A DNA stretch of 14,897 nucleotides from a bacterium (GTDB taxonomy: Bacteria; Blakebacterota; Blakebacteria; Blakebacterales; Blakebacteraceae): the NCBI GenBank assembly GCA_025774205.1, contig JALGWK010000044.1:1-14897 (forward strand), written 5' to 3'. The position numbers were made by a program, and so were the translations under genes. The notes under the pieces were generated by a model that searched no databases, was not told where the DNA came from, and saw only the letters and a list, made by a program, of their open reading frames with translations. Of the stretch, positions 6,918-12,248 are shown in pieces (the stretch's first letter is position 1; each line of letters starts with the position of its first letter).

Positions 6918-8921
6918 TCAGAAAAAGAAATCCAGGCGAAGGGTCTGTAAAGCGTTCCGCAGTAACTGTGCCCACAGTGACCGGCGCTTTCCGTAAAGAC
7001 GTACTTTGCCGCGCTGGCCCGGTACCAGGGCCAGTTCGGTGTTGTCGAACACTATCTCGACTCCGTACCAGGCTTCGCCGTCCGCGACCCGTTCACCGAC
7101 GAGGTCCATGACGACGATCCGTCCTTCCACGACCTCCCAGGCCCGGGAAGCCGGCTTGAATTTCACTAGCGAACCATACTCGACGTCCGCCATCTCCCGT
7201 TCGGGCACTTCGAGGCGTGCCCTGAGGGAATCTGTCACGCCGACCTGGATGAGCAGTTCTCCCTGCCGGACGTAGCGGTGTTTCATCTCACTCACATGAG
7301 CGTTCAGCACCCGTCCCGGGAAGGGAGCCTTCATGGTCAGGCGGTCCATCCGGGCGAGGATGAGATCGCGGCTCTCCTCCAGCCGGCTGACCTGGGTGAA
7401 ACAGCGATTCGCCTCGGTATCGTCACCGCGCGCGAACGCCTCTCCCGCCTGAGCGCGGAGATTCCTGATATCATGTTTGATACCGCTCATTTCGAGATCG
7501 AGGCCGTTGCTCTCGATCACGGCCAGCAGCTGGTCCCGCTCGACATAATCTCCGGTCTCCACGAGAACATCGATCACCTGACCGGCAGCGGCCGCTTCCA
7601 TGTTCACCTGCAGGTACGGTTCGAGTATCGCGAGGCGCTTGTCCACCGTCGGCGTGCGTATGAACGCCGGGAGGATGAGCAGGACAAGTACAACCGAAAC
7701 CGCGATGGGGATGTTCCGGCGGATCGATCCCGATCGGTCCATTGCAGCCAGTTTCACGAACCCGGCCCCTTTCTTGATGAATCTTCTGAGCAGGATGTAC
7801 ATCAGGAACGCGAGCAGGATCCAGCCCATCGCCGCCATGCTGCCGACCAGCCACTTCTTGAGCAGTCCGTAAATGAGCGAGAAGATGAAGATCGAGTAGC
7901 AGAAGGCCATGATGCTGAAGATCAGGTAGATACGTTTCTCCCGTCGGCCCCCGATGGGCATGTCTCCGGGCAGGCCGAACAGTCTCTTCCACTGATAACC
8001 CAGGTAATCGAACGACCGCTTCCTGAGGTTCGGGACATCCACGAACTCGCTCAGGGCGTAGTAGCCGTCGTACTTGAGCAGGGGGTTCATGTTGAAGATC
8101 CACGACGAGATGCTGGAGAAGATGACGATCTTGAAGGCGAAGTCGTGGATATGCAGGGTGGGATCGGTCAGCCACCAGACAAAGACGAAGGTAGCGCCGA
8201 CGAAGAGTTCCACCAGCGGCCCCCCGAAGACCACCATCACCCTCGAGAACTTGCTCGGAAAGCGATAGGAATCACTCACATTGCAGAAGAGGGCGGGGTT
8301 GATCAGATAGATGATCAGCAGACCCATCTGATGGACCTCTCCGCCGTAGTACTTGCAGGTCAGCCCATGCCCGAATTCATGGATCACGATGATCAGGATG
8401 ATGCACAGGTAGAGGACCACGATCTGCGCCAGCGACCAGCCTTCGAAGATGTAGAAGGAGGAGAGTCCCGCCCAGGTCGCCTCCCAGTTGCCGATGAGGA
8501 TCACATAGGAACCGATCACGAGCGTCCAGAAGAAGGCCAGGAATGCCTTCGAGGTCACCCACTGGAGCCGCCCGATCATCCAGTTGAACAGGTTGTCCGG
8601 GTCGATGGCCGTGAAGCTCATGTGGAGCAGGGTGTTCCGTTTCTCCCGTTCCCGCCGGACCTTCTCCATCAGGAGGATGTTCATCTCCAGCCGGTCGCGG
8701 AAGATGAGTTTCATCCCGACCAGGTGTTCGAGGTACTGGTTGACGTAATCCAGGTCGAAATCCCACTCAGTGAACTCTTTACCCAGCTGGTTGGCGATCT
8801 CCTGGTGTGAGTGCTTCCCGTCACACAGTTCACAGAACCGCTTCCCCAGTTCGTCGAACTGCATGTACTTGCGGCGCACCGGGTCCTTGGCGATGAAGAT
8901 CTCCTCACCGCGCATGACCAC
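6918..8921 (-). CDS. PqqD-like/M50 metalloprotease/HlyD fusion (putative peptide zinc metalloprotease)
   Basis: This is a fusion of about 667 residues. Residues 1-75 resemble a PqqD-like winged-helix domain (IAKDPVRRKYMQFDELGKR, then DGKHSHQEIANQL). About 127-420 hold roughly seven membrane segments with the M50 zinc site HEFGH (181-185) and the distal NPLLKYDGYY (279-288, D285), a likely third zinc ligand. Residues 437-645 form a HlyD-type adaptor: lipoyl halves around AAAAGQVIDVLVETGDYV and LTMKAPFPGRVLNAHV with a short hairpin between. Related M50 proteins are linked to peptide processing and export (YydH-type). The start is unclear: GTG 8921 and ATG 8915 lack a well-spaced ribosome site, and the family homology seems to continue a few codons upstream to a TGA without any start codon. 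Confidence 0.9.
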   Translation of the reverse strand: MVMRGEEIFIAKDPVRRKYMQFDELGKRFCELCDGKHSHQEIANQLGKEFTEWDFDLDYVNQYLEHLVGMKLIFRDRLEMNILLMEKVRREREKRNTLLHMSFTAIDPDNLFNWMIGRLQWVTSKAFLAFFWTLVIGSYVILIGNWEATWAGLSSFYIFEGWSLAQIVVLYLCIILIIVIHEFGHGLTCKYYGGEVHQMGLLIIYLINPALFCNVSDSYRFPSKFSRVMVVFGGPLVELFVGATFVFVWWLTDPTLHIHDFAFKIVIFSSISSWIFNMNPLLKYDGYYALSEFVDVPNLRKRSFDYLGYQWKRLFGLPGDMPIGGRREKRIYLIFSIMAFCYSIFIFSLIYGLLKKWLVGSMAAMGWILLAFLMYILLRRFIKKGAGFVKLAAMDRSGSIRRNIPIAVSVVLVLLILPAFIRTPTVDKRLAILEPYLQVNMEAAAAGQVIDVLVETGDYVERDQLLAVIESNGLDLEMSGIKHDIRNLRAQAGEAFARGDDTEANRCFTQVSRLEESRDLILARMDRLTMKAPFPGRVLNAHVSEMKHRYVRQGELLIQVGVTDSLRARLEVPEREMADVEYGSLVKFKPASRAWEVVEGRIVVMDLVGERVADGEAWYGVEIVFDNTELALVPGQRGKVRLYGKRRSLWAQLLRNALQTLRLDFFF

Positions 8922-8969
8922 CTTCGAGAAGGTGATATCCTCTGCTGTTCAGGTGAGTCCGCATGCTGC

Positions 8970-9857
8970 CTATCTCAGTTCCAGTTCCACGGTCATGCCC
9001 GACCGTAATCCGGCTTCTCTGACCTCGACGGTGATCTTGACACCACCTCCGGGATCCACCACCGGGCTGATCAGCTGCAGGGTGCCCCAGACCTGTTGGG
9101 GGTTACTGCTGTCGGGATCTACGTTGAGTCTGACCGGCTGATCTGTTTCAAGTTCTGCGACATGGCTCTGGGGAATGGTGAACACTGCCCACAGGACGTC
9201 GAGATCGGCGATTGTGAAGCATTCCTCCTGCATCCCGATCCACTGGCCGGCCTGGATCCTCCGCTCGATCAGGTGACCGGAGATCGGCGCCGTGATGTCA
9301 GTATACCCCAGCTCGATGAACGCCAGCGCCGAATCAGCCTGCGCCTGCCGGTATTCAGCCCGGCTGACATCGAGTTCGAGTGCAGACACGATCCTGATTC
9401 GCGCCTCCTCACCGGATGCCTCCAGATTGCGCTGGTAGATTGCCCGCGAGCGATCCGCCTCCGCGGCAGCTCTGCCAGCCCTCAGCTTGTAAGATTCCCT
9501 GTCGATTGAGGCGAGTACGTTCCCCGCTGACACCCGATCACCTTCCTCGACATTGAGCTCGTTCACCATGCCCGGAACCCGGTTGAGCACCACCACCTGT
9601 GACTTCGGAGTGAAGATGGTCAGATACCGTTGTTCATCCTGCCTGTCGAGTGCCTGTCGCCCGGGAGTCGTTCGTCGCCCAGCCCCTGATTCTGCCGGTC
9701 GTACCGACGGTCGCAGGGCAGGAATCTCGGAATCAGGAGTGAGGTTCACCGCTTCTTCGGCCGAGGCGTCTTCCGATGCCGCACCACGGCCGCAGGCCGC
9801 GATCGTCAGGGGGATGATGACCACGGCTGTCATTGTCAGGAACGCGTTCTTCTTCAC
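8970..9857 (-). CDS. Periplasmic adaptor (membrane fusion) lipoprotein, HlyD/RND type
   Basis: This is a 295-residue lipoprotein. A signal peptide with a hydrophobic core at 6-20 ends in TIAAC, with Cys22 as the lipidation site; a low-complexity linker follows to about residue 75. The adaptor core has the lipoyl half VPGMVNELNVEEGDRVSAG, a short alpha-hairpin (about 120-175), the second half DITAPISGHLIERRIQAGQW and a beta-barrel to the end (GLRSGMTVELELR). In pumps such adaptors join an inner-membrane transporter to TolC. Here no transporter gene is next to it and its neighbours are M50 proteases. It starts with GTG (9855-9857) with AAGGAG eight bases upstream. It follows the first M50 gene by 28 bases and precedes the M50-HlyD gene by about 50. 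Confidence 0.9.
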   Translation of the reverse strand: MKKNAFLTMTAVVIIPLTIAACGRGAASEDASAEEAVNLTPDSEIPALRPSVRPAESGAGRRTTPGRQALDRQDEQRYLTIFTPKSQVVVLNRVPGMVNELNVEEGDRVSAGNVLASIDRESYKLRAGRAAAEADRSRAIYQRNLEASGEEARIRIVSALELDVSRAEYRQAQADSALAFIELGYTDITAPISGHLIERRIQAGQWIGMQEECFTIADLDVLWAVFTIPQSHVAELETDQPVRLNVDPDSSNPQQVWGTLQLISPVVDPGGGVKITVEVREAGLRSGMTVELELR

Positions 9858-9885
9858 GAGCAGTGCTCCTTGTCGGAACAGGATC

Positions 9886-10935
9886 TCATAGTCGATTCAG
9901 CCCTTTCCGGGCTATCCGATAGATCACGTACAGAACCAGCAGCAGCCAGTCGGCCAATGCCGTAAACACGAGCAGGAACAGGGCCATACCGAGCCGGACG
10001 ATCTCCAGAGCCACCTGAATAAATGGCGCTGTCCGCCACCGTTCGAGCCAGTCGGGTGCCTTCCTGAACCTCGTCAGCGGTTTCCAGCTGACTGCCTCCC
10101 GCAGGACCATGGCCATGTCGCTGGCGCCTGAGGGAGCCCAGGCATAGACCAGGAAGTAGACTGTCTGAGGAAGGAGCAGGAAGAGGGGAACGGGGCCGGG
10201 CGCCAGAATCCACCATATCCAGGCTCCCACCCACCAGACCGTATCGCTCAACAGTCCGCCAGCATAGTACCAGATTCTGTCTTCCGGTGTCAGGAGGATA
10301 TCCCGGTTCGAGAGGACGTAGAAATTGAAGTTTCGCTGGATGCCGATCTCGGGGACCTCTCCGTCGAATCGACGGATCGCCAGGGCGTGCCCCAGTTCAT
10401 GGAAGAAGGCCGTGACCGAGTACCCCAGGTAGTAGCCGAGGATGACCACTACCGGTCCCAGGATCAGGTGGAAGCGGGCCAGGTCTCCGAGGGCGACGAT
10501 GAGGTCGGCTCCCCTGGCGAAGGTCAGCACGAATCCGGCGGCCGCCAGCAGGAGAGCGATGATCCCGATCAACCGTCTGCCGTAGAGATACTGGAGCGGT
10601 CTCACGAACCTGAGGAGTCCGGCCGGATCGAACTTCACCATGCGGCGGGACTTCACCTCTGATCCCTCGAGATAGCCGTAGGTAATCCAGCGGGTGAGGA
10701 TGTCCCGCACATCATCATCGCCCAACCCCCAGTCGTACCGGTTGTTGATCTCCCCGCACAGATCGGAGAGCGATCTGCCGTTACACATCTCAAGCACGGC
10801 GGCGGTGCCGTCGTCGATGATGAACGCGTCCAGTCCCGGACCGGAGATATGGACCGCGCCCCCCTTCAGGATCCGGTACTCGACCCCCTCCCGGACGAGA
10901 GGGTTATCCAGCGGGGTTGTGCTCTCAGGCGCCAT
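9886..10935 (-). CDS. PqqD-like/M50 family membrane metalloprotease
   Basis: This is a 349-residue membrane protein. Residues 10-95 form a small PqqD-like domain (FIIDDGTAAVLEMCNGRSLSDLCGEI is typical of such winged helices). Membrane segments follow at about 120-140, 155-176, 225-245, 248-266 and 310-338. The zinc-protease motif HELGH (179-183: H179, E180, H183) lies at the end of a segment, and D273 in SGASDMAMV is a candidate third ligand. Unlike its paralogue at 6918-8921 it has no HlyD domain. Its ATG lies inside the end of the RsbW-like gene (11-base overlap) and has GGAG six bases before it, so the regulator and protease are translationally coupled. Its substrate is unknown; neighbours suggest a peptide or protein exported through the adaptor/TolC parts. 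Confidence 0.9.
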   Translation of the reverse strand: MAPESTTPLDNPLVREGVEYRILKGGAVHISGPGLDAFIIDDGTAAVLEMCNGRSLSDLCGEINNRYDWGLGDDDVRDILTRWITYGYLEGSEVKSRRMVKFDPAGLLRFVRPLQYLYGRRLIGIIALLLAAAGFVLTFARGADLIVALGDLARFHLILGPVVVILGYYLGYSVTAFFHELGHALAIRRFDGEVPEIGIQRNFNFYVLSNRDILLTPEDRIWYYAGGLLSDTVWWVGAWIWWILAPGPVPLFLLLPQTVYFLVYAWAPSGASDMAMVLREAVSWKPLTRFRKAPDWLERWRTAPFIQVALEIVRLGMALFLLVFTALADWLLLVLYVIYRIARKGLNRL

Positions 10936-11344
10936 TTGTATCTCCGTTGACCTGAAGCACGACGGTCAGGACGTTCCAGCCATCGTCGGAATATTCGTAC
11001 GTGGTCGAGGCGGCCATCTGTATGACCAGGGGCAGTCCACGCTTTCCTTCCATCAGCTGCAGTTCCGGCTGCTCAACCTGGAGGGGATCGAAAGCAGGTG
11101 ATCGGTCACGGATGGTCAGCGTGATCTGATCCCCTTCGATCTCCATTTCCAGGTCGATCGGACCCGGCTCATCCCGGTATCCGTGCCGGATGATGTTCAG
11201 GACGACCTCTTCGATCACCAGTTCAGCGGTGAGCAGGAGATCATTCTGTCCCAGGAACTCGATTCGGGAGCGGCAGAACTGCATCAGACTTTCAAGTGCC
11301 TCCGGTCCCGAGGGGACGCTGATCTGCAGTGATCCTCCCCTCAT
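10925..11344 (-). CDS. RsbW-like anti-sigma factor/serine kinase (HATPase_c_2)
   Basis: This protein is 139 residues from ATG 11344. The GHKL ATPase motifs are visible: the N-box ELVIEEVVLNIIRHGY (41-56, with E46 and N50), a G1 box RDRSPAFDPL (79-88) and a G2 box GKRGLPLVIQMA (100-111). In the G1 box Ser82 stands where a Gly is common. Such proteins bind and inactivate a sigma factor or another target and phosphorylate their STAS antagonist. No sigma factor gene is in the window. It is the first gene of the operon ending with STAS. The open frame extends to GTG 11443, but that codon has no ribosome site and the domain begins at about 11344. ATG 11344 itself has only a weak, distant GGGAGG, and a CTG further in with GGGGAGG before it is a less likely alternative. 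Confidence 0.85.
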   Translation of the reverse strand: MRGGSLQISVPSGPEALESLMQFCRSRIEFLGQNDLLLTAELVIEEVVLNIIRHGYRDEPGPIDLEMEIEGDQITLTIRDRSPAFDPLQVEQPELQLMEGKRGLPLVIQMAASTTYEYSDDGWNVLTVVLQVNGDTNGA

Positions 11345-11436
11345 GGTTCTCTCAGGCGCCTCCCGGATATCGGGGAACCGGGTAGCCCGGGTTGAAGGGA
11401 GCAGCCGCCCGACCTTGAATGAGGGGAAAAAGGGGA

Positions 11437-11487
11437 ATTCCACATTCAGTGCGGACTTCTATTCCACACTGATGCGTGAATTCCACA
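11437..11487 (+). repeat. Three direct ATTCCACA repeats (possible activator or repressor sites)
   Basis: ATTCCACA occurs at 11437-11444, 11461-11468 and 11480-11487, with start-to-start spacing of 24 and 19 bases. The third copy sits in a near-palindrome, GTGAATTCCAC. The group lies about 110-160 bases upstream of the sigma-54 -24 box, the usual distance of enhancer sites for AAA+ activators. It also lies just downstream of a possible minus-strand promoter, so it could instead control the operon. The function is inferred from position only. Confidence 0.45.
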
Positions 11488-11531
11488 TCACCTGCTGAAT
11501 GCACGAAAAGACCCGGAATGACGCAGTTTCG

Positions 11532-11562
11532 ATAATAAGATGCCAAGCCGTTGATCTGTAAC
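11532..11562 (-). promoter_or_regulatory. Weak sigma-70-like promoter candidate for the minus-strand operon
   Basis: On the minus strand a -35-like GTTACA (11557-11562, 4 of 6) and a -10-like TATTAT (11532-11537, 5 of 6) are separated by 19 bases. Transcription from here would give a leader of about 180 bases containing the ATTCCACA repeats. The spacing is long and the -35 poor, so this is only a candidate; the operon may instead use a sigma factor of unknown consensus. Confidence 0.25.
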
Positions 11563-11597
11563 TGGTTGCGATCGAAAGTGAGCAATTCTTTCACATC

Positions 11598-11612
11598 TGG
11601 CACGCGCTTTGC
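11598..11612 (+). promoter_or_regulatory. Sigma-54 (RpoN) -24/-12 promoter
   Basis: The sequence TGGCACGCGCTTTGC matches the sigma-54 consensus TGGCACG-N4-TTGC at every defined base, with the GG and GC doublets exactly 12 bases apart. Transcription should begin near 11624, about 35 bases before the start codon of the repeat-protein gene. Sigma-54 promoters need an AAA+ activator bound upstream; none is encoded in the window. Confidence 0.85.
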
Positions 11613-11658
11613 GCTTAAAGGGCGCCATGAACCATTCACACTATCAGGGGGTATCAGG

Positions 11659-12165
11659 ATGACTGACGAACCACGCAAGCCGGTCTTCAAGGAGAACGAG
11701 GAGCTCGAGGAGAAGGAAGCTCCCCGTCGGGCGCCGATGGGTGAGGAACTCCAGGAGAAGGAAGCTCCCAGGCGCGCTCCGGTAGGTGAGGAACTGCAGG
11801 AGAAGGAAGCCCCGAGGCGGGCTCCGATCGGTGAGGAACTGCAGGAGAAGGAAGCTCCCAGGCGTGCTCCGGTAGGTGAGGAACTGCAGGAGAAGGAAGC
11901 CCCGAGGCGGGCTCCTCTCGGTGAGGAACTGCAGGAGAAGGAAGCTCCCCGGCGCGCTCCGCTCGGTGAGGAACTGCAGGAGAAGGAAGCCCCCAGGCGT
12001 GCACCGATGGGTGAGGAACTGCAGGAGAAGGAAGCTCCCAGGCGTGCACCGATGGGTGAGGAACTGCAGGAGAAGGAAGCTCCCCGGCGCGCTCCGATGG
12101 GTGAGGAGCTGCAGGAGAAGGAAGCTCCGCGCCGTGCCCCGATGGGTGAAGAACTGCAGGAGTAG
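11659..12165 (+). CDS. Repeat protein of ten 15-residue GEELQEKEAPRRAPx units
   Basis: This is a 168-residue protein of unrecognised family. A 13-residue head (MTDEPRKPVFKEN) is followed by ten tandem 15-residue units and a final EELQE. Each unit reads EELQEKEAPRRAP, then one aliphatic residue (M, V, I, V, L, L, M, M, M, M in order), then G. The units contain no Cys, Ser, Thr, Asn, Asp, His or aromatic residue. They alternate an acidic helical-looking half with a Pro/Arg half. No signal peptide or membrane segment is present. Base differences between units are almost all synonymous in this frame, which supports the plus strand. ATG 11659 has GGGGG seven bases before it, a sigma-54 promoter 47 bases upstream and a terminator after the stop, so it is a complete single-gene unit. 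It could be an exported peptide precursor or a structural or binding protein; this is inference. Confidence 0.85.
   Translation: MTDEPRKPVFKENEELEEKEAPRRAPMGEELQEKEAPRRAPVGEELQEKEAPRRAPIGEELQEKEAPRRAPVGEELQEKEAPRRAPLGEELQEKEAPRRAPLGEELQEKEAPRRAPMGEELQEKEAPRRAPMGEELQEKEAPRRAPMGEELQEKEAPRRAPMGEELQE
11698..12162 (+). repeat. Tandem repeat array, 45-bp unit, ten full copies plus a partial copy
   Basis: Ten 45-base units (11698-12147) and one 15-base partial unit lie inside the repeat-protein gene. Units 2 and 4, and units 3 and 5, pair up as near-identical copies, showing an earlier 90-base duplication; units 7 and 8 differ by one base. The first half of each unit is nearly invariant even at silent sites, while the APRRAP half varies at silent sites. 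There are no spacers, so it is not a CRISPR array. Confidence 0.95.
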
Positions 12166-12206
12166 TCATCCCTGCGATCCACCCGTAAGGGTGAACCGAC
12201 CCGCAG

Positions 12207-12248
12207 CGGGGGTGTTGGACCAGTCACGGTTCAGCGCCCCCGTTTTTT
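12207..12248 (+). terminator. Strong rho-independent terminator of the repeat-protein gene
   Basis: A 15-pair stem (12207-12221 with 12228-12242) has no mismatches if three G-U pairs are allowed, encloses the loop AGTCAC and is followed by six T. A smaller hairpin, CACCC-gtaa-GGGTG, precedes it at 12180-12193. The T-run exists only for plus-strand transcription. The stop codon of the convergent TolC-like gene overlaps the T-run. Confidence 0.9.

Larger units (their letters stand above)
11345..11658. other. Divergent regulatory region between the operon and the repeat-protein gene
   Basis: This roughly 314-base spacer separates the minus-strand operon from the plus-strand repeat-protein gene. 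It holds a near-perfect sigma-54 promoter facing right, three copies of ATTCCACA, an inverted CATTCAG...CTGAATG pair that brackets them (11443-11449 and 11494-11500), and a weak minus-strand sigma-70-like -10 box. Open frames crossing it are not supported by ribosome sites. Confidence 0.7.

Noticed and set aside
6050-7111. A 353-codon plus-strand open frame across the GAF-HlyD and M50-HlyD junction
   Set aside because: It spans the boundary of two well-supported minus-strand genes and shows no domain.
7278-8810. A 510-codon plus-strand open frame opposite the M50-HlyD gene
   Set aside because: It is rich in His, Asp, Glu and Gln with no domain, a typical antisense shadow of a GC-rich gene. 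The opposite strand has clear M50 and HlyD motifs.
11698-12147. Possible CRISPR array
   Set aside because: Units are directly abutting, in frame and without spacers; they encode a repeat protein.
11352-12227. A 291-codon minus-strand open frame rich in SCSSSPIGAR repeats, and another minus-strand frame at 11687-12169
   Set aside because: They are antisense to the repeat-protein gene. Base changes between units are silent in the plus frame, and only the plus frame has a promoter, ribosome site and terminator. The repetitive look comes from the same 45-base units.
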